From IMG/VR virus record IMGVR_UViG_3300006077_000021, positions 1-29,278 of that record: 29,278 nt of DNA. One strand, 5' to 3'. Below the pieces are notes generated by a model, which saw only the letters and a program-made list of their open reading frames with translations, made no database searches and had not been told where the DNA came from. Every line of letters starts with the position of its first letter. Positions within the stretch are counted from its first letter, which is position 1. Source of the DNA: a virus. Positions 1 to 7,388 of the stretch are shown piece by piece. The position numbers and the translations under genes were made by a program.

Positions 1-1
1 T

Positions 2-124
2 TCAGGTAAAGACATTGACAAAGATTTGTATGACTTCGGCGAATTGCTAGAGAACATAAATCAATATGACACCAAGTACTTGAAGGTTGCGTTGGAACAC
101 CGCCACTTATTTCTTCTTGATTAA
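2..124 (+). CDS. C-terminal end of an unidentified protein (cut by window start)
   Basis: An open frame enters from the left edge and ends at a TAA at 122-124, giving 40 residues that end HRHLFLLD. It reads directly into an early promoter, so it is the last gene of the upstream transcription unit. Nothing in the short, mildly acidic and leucine-rich tail identifies a family. The frame is supported only by being open and by its tight fit against the downstream promoter. Confidence 0.55.
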   Translation, partial: SGKDIDKDLYDFGELLENINQYDTKYLKVALEHRHLFLLD

Positions 125-128
125 ATCG

Positions 129-157
129 TTTACATTATCTTAAATGTGTGATAGAAT
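129..157 (+). promoter_or_regulatory. Early promoter P1 (sigma70-like) driving the modification operon
   Basis: TTTACA at 129-134, exactly 17 bases, then TAGAAT at 152-157 preceded by an extended TG. It belongs to a family of nine such promoters in this window. The -10 element lies downstream of an in-frame ATG at 144, so translation of the hydroxymethylase cannot begin there on this transcript and must begin at 180. Confidence 0.85.
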
Positions 158-179
158 AGTTCACACACAAACACTCAAT

Positions 180-884
180 ATGATACACGCCACAGTAAAA
201 CAAATCCGACAAGCCTTCATTGACGCTTTAGCGAATGAGGAGTTTGTTATTGATAAGACCGGTTCAAAATTAGTAGAATTGGTTGGCACTTCCTTTATTG
301 CATCTGAACCTGCAATCTTCGGAAAGCCAAATACCGAATATATCGAACGTGAGATTTCTTGGTATGAAACAATGTCGTTATACGTTAAAGACATTCCAGG
401 AAAGACTCCAAAAATCTGGGAGCAGGTTTCCGATCGGTCTGGAAAAATCAATTCAAACTATGGCTTCTTGATTAACTCCTCGGCTAACGGATATCAATAT
501 GAACACGCTTTGGACGCACTGATACAGGACCCATTTACACGTCGTTCTATTATGATATACACCCGACCAAGCATCCAAAGCGAATACAATTCAAATGGAA
601 TGTCGGACTTTATCTGCACAAACACAGTTCAATATATTATCAGAAACAACAAATTGAATGCAATTGTCAATATGCGTTCTAATGACGTTGTCTTTGGATA
701 CCGAAACGACTGGGCTTGGCAGAAATACGTTCTTGACAATATGGTTGCCGATTACAACAATTTAACAACTAAATTATCTAAGATGCAAAATACCGAAACA
801 CCAGAACACATTACTGCTGGAGATATTCTTTGGCAAACTGGTTCACTCCATGTATACGAAAGACACTTTAACCTTATAAAATAA
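180..884 (+). CDS. 42: dCMP hydroxymethylase (T4 gp42 homologue)
   Basis: This thymidylate-synthase-family enzyme uses methylenetetrahydrofolate to turn dCMP into 5-hydroxymethyl-dCMP, so that the phage DNA carries modified cytosine. The 234-residue product aligns closely with T4 gp42 over most of its length, including VDKTG, FVKDIPG-like and IMIYTRPS segments. The catalytic cysteine is Cys146 in DFICTNTVQY. Asp177 in YRNDW stands where thymidylate synthase has Asn, the known determinant of dCMP over dUMP specificity. Both are offset by two from T4 numbering. The start at 180 (MIHATV) was chosen because the in-frame ATG at 144 lies inside the promoter. The protein ends at ERHFNLIK, shorter than T4 gp42 at the C terminus. 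It is the first gene of the modification operon. Confidence 0.96.
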   Translation: MIHATVKQIRQAFIDALANEEFVIDKTGSKLVELVGTSFIASEPAIFGKPNTEYIEREISWYETMSLYVKDIPGKTPKIWEQVSDRSGKINSNYGFLINSSANGYQYEHALDALIQDPFTRRSIMIYTRPSIQSEYNSNGMSDFICTNTVQYIIRNNKLNAIVNMRSNDVVFGYRNDWAWQKYVLDNMVADYNNLTTKLSKMQNTETPEHITAGDILWQTGSLHVYERHFNLIK

Positions 885-891
885 CCACAAT

Positions 892-1857
892 ATGACAACA
901 CCAAAAATTACTCCAATCGCCAACGAAGTATTCCAAACTGAAACTGTTTTAGCTTTATTAAACAAACAAATCGCCCATATCGAGGACGAAATTGATAAAT
1001 CAGAATTTCCATCAGACGTAAGAGCGACTAGAACATCGCAACTCAATATTGCATTAACTTTACGAAAGCAAATTAACACTGCCTTAGAAAATATTAGGGT
1101 TGTTTGCTCTATAATAGACAACACCATTAATGACGCTTATGTTGACATGAGCTTTCTTGAAGCTGAAGTTGGTTCTGGTGATACGTTTCCAACTGAAGAT
1201 TCTATTCAAGTTGAGACACCATGCAAGGACAAACCTGAATCGGTTCGAGTTCTTGAAGAGTGCGCTGAACTTCAACTTAAGAAGTCACGCGATTATCAGA
1301 ATCCTAATTCAAAGATTAAGCAAGCCGATTATTATCCACGCGGACTTAACACAATCATTGACATTATCTGGGCTAAAATCCTTCGGACTCGTTCAGTTCT
1401 AGATGCAATGGATTCTGACGCAGAATACACTCCAAACTTTGAGTCCATCGAAGATTCATTAAAGGATCTTATCAACTATTCGTCCTTTGGAATCTCATGG
1501 CTTCGTGGAGGAATCGAAGGACAACAGGTTGAGGTTACGCCAAAACTACAATTCGTCGACGCACCTCTCTTTGAAGACGAGGAGGTATCTGAAGACACTG
1601 ACGACGAGGATACTGTATATCTGCCTGAAGAATCGGCTAGGATGATTGCATCCGAATTTAACTCTCTTCTTGTTAATGTTCATGCCGTAATCGTAGCTGA
1701 TAGTGAGGCCAAAAACACTCCATTACCAGAACATGACACCCATCTTCAAAATCTCATTGACCGCTTTAACGTATTAACGTATGGCGATAATACACAAAGT
1801 GACGACACTTGGGTCTCACTTCTAATCGACCAATCAAATTACATTGACACACTTTAA
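892..1857 (+). CDS. Nmad1/DUF1599-like nucleotide-modification-associated protein
   Basis: The 321-residue product has a central segment, about residues 120-205, that reads like the Nmad1 (DUF1599) domain: CAEL, then KKSRDY, a Pro-Arg-Gly-Leu stretch, IIDIIWAKILRTRSV, and ESIEDSLKDLINY. That family was named by comparative genomics for its presence in phage DNA-base modification clusters; its reaction is not established. The flanks (1-110 and 225-321) are acidic and unrecognised. It sits 7 bases after the hydroxymethylase and before a glycosyltransferase, which is the context expected for the family. A role acting on hm-dCMP or hmC DNA is inference. It could also act on nucleotides rather than polymer. 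Confidence 0.7.
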   Translation: MTTPKITPIANEVFQTETVLALLNKQIAHIEDEIDKSEFPSDVRATRTSQLNIALTLRKQINTALENIRVVCSIIDNTINDAYVDMSFLEAEVGSGDTFPTEDSIQVETPCKDKPESVRVLEECAELQLKKSRDYQNPNSKIKQADYYPRGLNTIIDIIWAKILRTRSVLDAMDSDAEYTPNFESIEDSLKDLINYSSFGISWLRGGIEGQQVEVTPKLQFVDAPLFEDEEVSEDTDDEDTVYLPEESARMIASEFNSLLVNVHAVIVADSEAKNTPLPEHDTHLQNLIDRFNVLTYGDNTQSDDTWVSLLIDQSNYIDTL

Positions 1858-1871
1858 ATTTAAACTTTAAT

Positions 1872-3176
1872 ATGGATACAAAAAAGAAATGTAACGTTGC
1901 CGTTGGAAAGATTGGCCGAGTTATTGCATTCAATCCAGATAAATGGTCACCTGTTGGAGGAGACGCTGAGGCGCCTCCTTATCTGGAACAAATTTTTCTG
2001 CATAACCCGCAAAACACATACTATCTCGTTGGTAGTACTGATTGGCAAAGCTTAAGTCAAGCCGACCGAGACAGAATCAACAAACACGGAAACGTGATTG
2101 ATGTCTGGGCAGGTTTTAAAGAATGGACTAATAAAAACAAAGACAAATGGGACCTTGCTTTCCGTCGTGTTGAATATATGAACGATTGGATGGAAGAACA
2201 CAAAGACCTTCAGTTTGATTACGGTCTTATCTTTGCAGGTCCTGCTTCGCTTTCATCTATTCCCGGCTACTCACGGTTGATGACTAACCCTTCTCAACTT
2301 GCTAAACCACTTATTATGTGTAGCAATTATGCTGGACCTATCACAAAGTTTTTAAACGACCATCCAGACCTTAAGTACATCTTAATCGGAACTGACCAAA
2401 AGTATGTTCCTGGCTCGCAACGCGATATGTTCAATGTTCCGCACATGGTTATGTCTCAATGGAACGAGGTTCACACATTCAAGGTTCGTGAGAATTATGA
2501 AAGCACTACAATGATTGAAACCGAGGTTCCTGCATTCTATTCTGGAATTGAGACTTCATTCCTAATCGACCTTGAACGGCGTAAAGATGAACCCGAGGAT
2601 ACTTTGGAATCATTCTTTGGAACCGATCCCGAGGAAGAAGAACAAATCCGCTTCATGGTTGTATCCAACGAATGGAAAGGAAACAACACTCGATACAAAA
2701 TGCTCAAAGAAGCAATTCTTGACCATATGGACGACGTCCATGTCTATGGAAAATGGAGTAAAGAAACCGTCGGCGATGACCCGAGATTCAAAGGCGTGGT
2801 TGAATACCAAGATTATTTAAAGTTGCTTAAACGCACGAAATATTCATATGTTGCGACAACTAGTATCGGTTATCCAACTCCAAAAATGTGGGAACTTATC
2901 CACAACGGCGTTATCCCATTCATGCACCCAGTATACGACAAATATCGTCTTATACCTAAGCCTGAGTACCTTTATGTTAAGAACGGTTCAGAGATGAAAG
3001 AAAAAATGGACTTCCTTGACGCAAACCCAGCGGAATACGAAAAACTCCTTGCGGAATGCAAGGCTATGATTAAACCTGAATTTTACAACGGAGATTATTT
3101 GAACAACATAACAAATAAATTCATCGAGATGCTGGATACTCCTAGAGAAGAAATTGTCAAACTATTAAAAAAATAA
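1872..3176 (+). CDS. GT-B-type glycosyltransferase, probable DNA hmC glycosyltransferase
   Basis: The 434-residue product resembles the T4 beta-glucosyltransferase class in layout. The C-terminal half (about residues 255-420) has a strand-loop FMVVSNEWKGNNTRYKML, a VYGKW segment, a KGVVEYQDYLKLL segment, then PTPKMWELIHNGVIPF and a YLYVKN strand, matching the order GGSFR, FFGN, FTGKI, LRVWETMA and FYVNN of T4 Bgt. The N-terminal half would be the acceptor domain. The gene lies between gene 42 and uvsX, where T4 keeps beta-gt. The likely role is transferring a sugar to hydroxymethylcytosine in DNA. Sugar identity and linkage cannot be read from the sequence. At 434 residues it is longer than T4 Bgt (351). 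Assignment to the fold is fairly sure, the DNA substrate is by context. Confidence 0.78.
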   Translation: MDTKKKCNVAVGKIGRVIAFNPDKWSPVGGDAEAPPYLEQIFLHNPQNTYYLVGSTDWQSLSQADRDRINKHGNVIDVWAGFKEWTNKNKDKWDLAFRRVEYMNDWMEEHKDLQFDYGLIFAGPASLSSIPGYSRLMTNPSQLAKPLIMCSNYAGPITKFLNDHPDLKYILIGTDQKYVPGSQRDMFNVPHMVMSQWNEVHTFKVRENYESTTMIETEVPAFYSGIETSFLIDLERRKDEPEDTLESFFGTDPEEEEQIRFMVVSNEWKGNNTRYKMLKEAILDHMDDVHVYGKWSKETVGDDPRFKGVVEYQDYLKLLKRTKYSYVATTSIGYPTPKMWELIHNGVIPFMHPVYDKYRLIPKPEYLYVKNGSEMKEKMDFLDANPAEYEKLLAECKAMIKPEFYNGDYLNNITNKFIEMLDTPREEIVKLLKK

Positions 3177-3179
3177 AAA

Positions 3180-4463
3180 ATGAACAAACAAGATATTACA
3201 CACGCTGTAGTTGTTCCTCTTATCGGAGGAGAACTACTTGGACAAATGGACGCCTTAGACGGAAAACTGCCTGAGGTTATTATGAGTTACACACCGTTTG
3301 GTGCAAATGAGTCTCACATGATTGACTATATGCGCAACAAACGCGGTTATGAAGGAGAGTATATTATGCTCGATGAGACACCTGATTACAAACCAGAGAA
3401 ACATATCAACGTAGTTTCTTCAGTTTGTCCTTGTGCTGGATTGAGCTCATTAAGTCGCTCATCGAATGCTGACTCAGCCGTAAACGAATGGCTTTATACT
3501 TCTGCTGAATATGTACTAGGTACTGTTCAACCAGACGTATTCTGGGGAGAGAACGCTCCTCGACTTTATTCGGATTCTGGAAAACCAGTCGTTGATAAAC
3601 TTAAGGCTATTGGAGAACGATACGGATACTCCTTGTCCTTATATTCAACCAAATCGACTCATCACGGAAACCCTCAGAAGCGTCCACGCACATTCTATTT
3701 CTTTACAAAAGGATTTGATGAAGCACCGCTCATTCCATATTACAAACGTGAACCAGAGAGTCTTAAGGACCTATTAACTCGACCATATCCAAAGGACGAC
3801 CCTATGGCTGTTCTAGTCAATCCTGAGGATCCTCTCAATGACCCATGGATTGCATGGTGTGTTCACTCAAAGGGTGCTAAAACTATTCAGGAATTCTATG
3901 ATATTGTTGACACGAACATTTCGTTCAAGGCAAATCAAAATGGATGTTATCCGAACAATAGTTTCCACGAAGCCATTAAATGGATGGACGAGCAATCTGA
4001 GGATGAATCGCGCTCGGAAAAAATCCGTGAGCGTTTCAGACGTGCTGCTCGAAGTGCTGAACGTATGCAAGCAAAACTTGACCAAGGATTAGGTTATTGG
4101 GGACATGGAGCGTATATGCCAAAGGATACAGTTATTCCATCTTTGGTTGCTTCTATGCCTCTTGAAATGGTTAACCCATATGCTGGAACATTCCTGACTG
4201 TCCGTGACTGTTTCCGTCTTATGATGATGCCTGACGACTACACTCTTAAAGGCGAAACCGAGGCTGATTTCCGCAAGCAGATTAACCATGTTTGTCAAAA
4301 TGTACCTCAGTCTACGGCTCGTGATATGATGGAAGGAATTGTTAAGTATCTCACCGGCGAAGCTGACATGGTCAGAATCAATGGAGGAATTCTTAAGCAA
4401 TCAAACCTCCGTCAAGAGCATACTGTCATTGACGAAAAGCCTCAAACGGCTGAACTATACTAA
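3180..4463 (+). CDS. C5-cytosine-methyltransferase-like protein with degenerate SAM motifs
   Basis: The 427-residue product retains much of the C5-methyltransferase catalytic layout: motif IV as CPCAGLSSLS with the nucleophile Cys85, motif VI as WGEN (Glu124-Asn125), motif VIII as NPQKRPR (164-170), a variable region of about 150 residues, motif IX as LTVRDCFRLMMMPDDY (339-354) and motif X as HVCQNVPQS (370-378). Motif I, normally DLFAGxGG, reads VVPLIGGELLG, and the acidic residue of motif II is not evident near SYTPF. SAM binding is therefore doubtful. It is the fourth gene of the operon that makes hydroxymethylcytosine, whose C5 is already occupied. It may recognise rare unmodified sites, act on hmC, or use another donor. 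Family assignment is firm; activity is open. Confidence 0.75.
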   Translation: MNKQDITHAVVVPLIGGELLGQMDALDGKLPEVIMSYTPFGANESHMIDYMRNKRGYEGEYIMLDETPDYKPEKHINVVSSVCPCAGLSSLSRSSNADSAVNEWLYTSAEYVLGTVQPDVFWGENAPRLYSDSGKPVVDKLKAIGERYGYSLSLYSTKSTHHGNPQKRPRTFYFFTKGFDEAPLIPYYKREPESLKDLLTRPYPKDDPMAVLVNPEDPLNDPWIAWCVHSKGAKTIQEFYDIVDTNISFKANQNGCYPNNSFHEAIKWMDEQSEDESRSEKIRERFRRAARSAERMQAKLDQGLGYWGHGAYMPKDTVIPSLVASMPLEMVNPYAGTFLTVRDCFRLMMMPDDYTLKGETEADFRKQINHVCQNVPQSTARDMMEGIVKYLTGEADMVRINGGILKQSNLRQEHTVIDEKPQTAELY

Positions 4464-4472
4464 ACTGATAGG

Positions 4473-4799
4473 ATGAGTATGACACACGCTATACGGGTTA
4501 AAATATCTGATTTGGTTGCCAACTTTGGCTCATGTATCTTCACTCAGATGTACGACCATGGCTTTGATTCATTCTCACTTGAAGTTCTCCAAGCGGCCGC
4601 TCTCGAATTGCACAAGATTCAGAGCGGCCAATATGAGGACGACAATGAATTGGTACTAATGCTTGCTCCTTTAGTTGCTTTGTACCGTGATAGGAATGAC
4701 ATTCCAGACGACTGTAACATCATCGTTGACATGGAAGAAGCCTCATATGAGGATGTATGCGATCGGTTTGGGCTGAACTTCCGCAATCAATTTAATTAA
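4473..4799 (+). CDS. Hypothetical protein, last gene of the modification operon
   Basis: A 108-residue acidic protein that I do not recognise. It is largely helical in appearance, with no membrane segment and no obvious metal-binding motif. An AGGA seven bases upstream of the ATG makes it one of the few starts here with a Shine-Dalgarno-like element. It closes the operon just before the next early promoter, so its expression with the modification genes suggests, without proving, an accessory role in that pathway. Confidence 0.7.
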   Translation: MSMTHAIRVKISDLVANFGSCIFTQMYDHGFDSFSLEVLQAAALELHKIQSGQYEDDNELVLMLAPLVALYRDRNDIPDDCNIIVDMEEASYEDVCDRFGLNFRNQFN

Positions 4800-4807
4800 A
4801 GTACTTA

Positions 4808-4836
4808 TTTACATTTCGTCTATTTTATGATAGAAT
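4808..4836 (+). promoter_or_regulatory. Early promoter P2 driving the Hint-like gene, uvsX and gp41
   Basis: TTTACA 4808-4813, a 17-base spacer, TAGAAT 4831-4836 with extended TG. A conserved TACTT lies just upstream of the -35. The predicted leader to the ATG at 4859 is about 16 bases, rich in A and C, and has no Shine-Dalgarno sequence. Confidence 0.85.
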
Positions 4837-4858
4837 CTACACGACACCAATATAAACC

Positions 4859-5350
4859 ATGAACTCAATACACAAAGATGAGACACTTGAGGTCGTCTAT
4901 CGAGACGTCAAGTACAATAAAATTCTAACCACGCCAGGCGAGATGTTCGACTCTATGCTTTCATATGATGAACCTCTAGACCTGTATGTAAGTGACTGCT
5001 TCGGTAAATGGAAACAGGCCAGAATCGACATTGCTAACTGCGATAGTAGCAATATTATCAAGGTTGAACTTCATGCTGGTCACGACACCAAAGTCATATT
5101 TGACCGTGATATTTACTTAGGTAGCAACACCATAGTACAAAACCACACTGGACAACCAGTTCAAATTGGAGACTTACAACCAAACGACCAAATCGCAACG
5201 GTAAACGGACCGATTAGAGTTATTAGCAATGCTCCAGCAGACATTGATAGTTCAAGCTTTTATAATATTACATTCTTGGACGAGACAAAATGGTTTCGAC
5301 TAACATATTGGCCAGGAATCGTATACCGAACAAACAACACAACAATTTAA
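4859..5350 (+). CDS. Orphan protein with Hint (intein-like) features
   Basis: A 163-residue protein in the first position after promoter P2. From about residue 50 to the end it follows the order of a Hint domain: a GKWKQA strand, IKVELHAGHDTKVIF, a short turn, GQPVQIGDLQPNDQI (the usual 'a-x-L-x-x-G-D-x-v' element), PIRVIS, then SSFYNITFLDE and a closing GIVYRTNN. Inteins end HN at that point; here the terminal pair is Asn-Asn and no nucleophile at the N side is recognisable, so splicing is unlikely. The size and layout are like the C-intein fragment of the gp41 gene at 8239. It could be a decayed split-intein half, a Hint-derived protein with another role, or a chance resemblance. Confidence 0.45.
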   Translation: MNSIHKDETLEVVYRDVKYNKILTTPGEMFDSMLSYDEPLDLYVSDCFGKWKQARIDIANCDSSNIIKVELHAGHDTKVIFDRDIYLGSNTIVQNHTGQPVQIGDLQPNDQIATVNGPIRVISNAPADIDSSSFYNITFLDETKWFRLTYWPGIVYRTNNTTI

Positions 5351-5354
5351 ATCT

Positions 5355-6422
5355 ATGAGTAAACTATTAGACAAACTACAAAAAGAGTGCAGAATCAAGG
5401 AAGCAGCTGTCATGGCCGATTCCGACTTTTTTGCTGAGAAGGAATTAGTATCCACACCGGTTCCTATGATTAACGTAGCGCTTTCCGGAACAATCGACGG
5501 AGGCCTTGGAAACGGATTAACAATGTTAGCAGGACCATCAAAGCATTTCAAAACAAACTTTGCTCTATTGATGGCTGCTTCTTATTTGCACGCCAAACCT
5601 GATTCTGTTATGATCTTTTATGATTCAGAATTCGGTTCTCCTCAGTCTTATTTCTCTTCATTTGGTATTGATACAAGTCGAGTACTCCATGTTCCTATCA
5701 AAACTGTCGAAGACCTTAAATTTGATTTGGTAAACCAGTTGGAAAACATCGACAAGAAAGACGAAGTTGTAATTGTGGTTGACTCGATTGGCAACCTTGC
5801 ATCTAAGAAAGAACTTGATGACGCATTGGACGCTAAGTCTGTTGCGGATATGACTCGTGCAAAGGCTATCAAATCATTATTCCGCATGGTGACTCCTTAC
5901 CTAAACCTCAAGGATATTCCAATGTTGGCTATCAACCACGTCTATGCAGGACAAGGAATGTTTGCATCTGACGTTGTTTCTGGAGGAACCGGAATCTACC
6001 TATCATCCAATATCATCTTCACAATTGGACGACGTCAAGATAAAATCGGCACAGAAATCCAAGGATACCACTTTGTTATCAATGTTGAGAAGTCACGATT
6101 CGTTAAGGAGAAATCTAAGATTCCAATTTCGGTTTCTTGGAAAGGTGGAGTTGAAAGATGGTCTGGTCTTTTAGATGTTGCACTCGAAGGCGGATACGTT
6201 AAGAAGCCATCGAACGGATGGTATGTTTCTTGGAATCCTGCAACAGACACTCAAATCTCTCCTTCTAAAGTGAGAGCTAAGGATACCCTCAAAGGTGATT
6301 TCTGGGAACCTGTATTTGAGGATACTGATTTCGCTGATTTCATTAAGAACCGTTTCCAAGTAGCATCGGTTGCTATGTTTGAGGGAGACGACGAAGAAGA
6401 AGTACAATCTAACATTGCTTAA
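5355..6422 (+). CDS. uvsX: UvsX RecA-like recombinase
   Basis: The 355-residue product is the phage RecA-family strand-exchange protein, which coats single-stranded DNA in the infected cell and drives recombination-dependent replication and repair. It has a Walker A segment GPSKHFKT at residues 60-67 (T4: GPSKSFKS), a Walker B strand VVIVVDSIGN near 138-147, and an L2-like region with GGTGIYLSS. The acidic tail (FEGDDEEEV) is typical and contacts partner proteins. It lies downstream of the modification genes and upstream of gp41, as in T4. It is translated from an ATG five bases after the preceding stop with no Shine-Dalgarno sequence. Confidence 0.96.
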   Translation: MSKLLDKLQKECRIKEAAVMADSDFFAEKELVSTPVPMINVALSGTIDGGLGNGLTMLAGPSKHFKTNFALLMAASYLHAKPDSVMIFYDSEFGSPQSYFSSFGIDTSRVLHVPIKTVEDLKFDLVNQLENIDKKDEVVIVVDSIGNLASKKELDDALDAKSVADMTRAKAIKSLFRMVTPYLNLKDIPMLAINHVYAGQGMFASDVVSGGTGIYLSSNIIFTIGRRQDKIGTEIQGYHFVINVEKSRFVKEKSKIPISVSWKGGVERWSGLLDVALEGGYVKKPSNGWYVSWNPATDTQISPSKVRAKDTLKGDFWEPVFEDTDFADFIKNRFQVASVAMFEGDDEEEVQSNIA

Positions 6423-6425
6423 ATT

Positions 6426-6743
6426 ATGAAATCATACTATGAGAAATACACTGTTACGGAACCGGATGCAGATGCTCCGGTTCCTAATATGTCCGTCGTT
6501 GTAATCCAGTCGGGTAAATTCGCTGGGTTGCATTATCAATATGGAAAGGTAAAGTTCTCAGATGACTCTCCCGAGGTCTCATTTGAGATCTTTCCTGTTA
6601 AGATTCCGGAATCACTTGGATTAAGTGAGGACGAAAAGAACGATATTGCTAACGTAGAAGGCATATCAAAAACTACTGGTGATATTTTAGTACATATCAT
6701 CGAGAATGCAGTTGCTGACGGCAACGAAACACCTACAAAATAA
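6426..6743 (+). CDS. Small protein in the gene 40 position between uvsX and gp41
   Basis: A 105-residue acidic protein. In T4 the gene between uvsX and 41 is gene 40, annotated in relatives as a head-vertex assembly chaperone; the length here is similar. The N-terminal part is beta-rich (MSVVVIQSGKFAGLHYQYG, then VKFSDD and VSFEIFPVK), and the C-terminal part looks helical (DILVHIIENAVA). I cannot confirm homology by eye, so the gp40 suggestion rests on position and size only. It is three bases after the uvsX stop and six before the gp41 start, so co-transcription is likely. Confidence 0.7.
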   Translation: MKSYYEKYTVTEPDADAPVPNMSVVVIQSGKFAGLHYQYGKVKFSDDSPEVSFEIFPVKIPESLGLSEDEKNDIANVEGISKTTGDILVHIIENAVADGNETPTK

Positions 6744-6749
6744 TTACAC

Positions 6750-7388
6750 ATGGCACAATTACAAGACTTAATTCTAAATAACTTAATCAATCACCAAGAT
6801 TATGCTATGAGGGTCTTGCCACACGTCAAAGCGGAATACTTCGAGGGAGCATATAGAGATGCTTACAGTCTTATTATTGACTTTGTGGCGAACTATAATA
6901 AACTTCCGACTCCGGAGATTCTAGAAATCGAATTTGGTCGGTCTCCATTGGTTAATGGAGATACGGCCGACGAGGTGTTTCATATCATTAAATCCTTTGA
7001 CACGAAGACAGACACAGACCGAGATTGGTTATTTGCTGAAACTGAAAAGTGGTGTCAAGACCGAGCGGTTCATTTGGGTGTTCTTTCAGCTATTGATATT
7101 ATTGCAGGAAAGAACAAGGATGCAACGCCTGGAATGATTCCAGACATTCTTAAGGAAGCGTTGTCTGTTACATTCGACACTTCGGTTGGACACGATTACC
7201 TTGGTGACATTAATGACCGTTTGGCGTTCTATAAAAAGGTTGAGAATAAAATACCATTTGATATTGAAATGCTCAATCGGATAACTAATGGAGGAGTAAC
7301 CCGTAAGACTCTTAACGTTGTTATGGCGTCTTGCGTTAACCCAGACACTAAAGTGAAAATTCGCTATCGGAAAAAACGAGCGCTTTAG
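6750..7388 (+). CDS. 41: gp41 replicative helicase, N-terminal part fused to an 18-residue N-intein
   Basis: Residues 1-194 are the N-extein: the N-terminal and linker regions of a T4 gp41/DnaB-type hexameric helicase. Segments such as IPDILKEALSVTFDTSVGHD and NRITNGGVTRKTLNVVMAS align with T4 gp41 up to the start of the P-loop. Residue 195 is Cys, the expected first intein residue, and the frame runs 18 residues (CVNPDTKVKIRYRKKRAL) to a TAG. The protein thus stops inside the Walker A motif and cannot hydrolyse ATP alone. The missing half is at 8239. Joined at Ser194 and Thr138 of that half, the seam reads TLNVVMASTGAGKS, the same length as T4 TLNVLLAGVNVGKS. Spliced gp41 would be 463 residues (T4: 475). 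Confidence 0.93.
   Translation: MAQLQDLILNNLINHQDYAMRVLPHVKAEYFEGAYRDAYSLIIDFVANYNKLPTPEILEIEFGRSPLVNGDTADEVFHIIKSFDTKTDTDRDWLFAETEKWCQDRAVHLGVLSAIDIIAGKNKDATPGMIPDILKEALSVTFDTSVGHDYLGDINDRLAFYKKVENKIPFDIEMLNRITNGGVTRKTLNVVMASCVNPDTKVKIRYRKKRAL
7332..7385 (+). other. N-intein coding segment (split intein, first piece)
   Basis: Cys195 to Leu212 of the gp41 N-terminal gene. It starts with Cys and has the pattern CxxxDTxVxI of intein block A. At 18 residues it is far shorter than the roughly 100-residue N pieces of classical split inteins such as DnaE, which puts it in the atypically split class. Its last 38 coding bases are overlapped on the other strand by the end of the HNH gene. Confidence 0.88.

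Noticed and set aside
144-179. Upstream in-frame ATG giving a 246-residue hydroxymethylase
   Set aside because: The ATG lies between the -35 and -10 of an excellent early promoter, so it is not on the transcript, and T4 gp42 aligns from near the ATG at 180.
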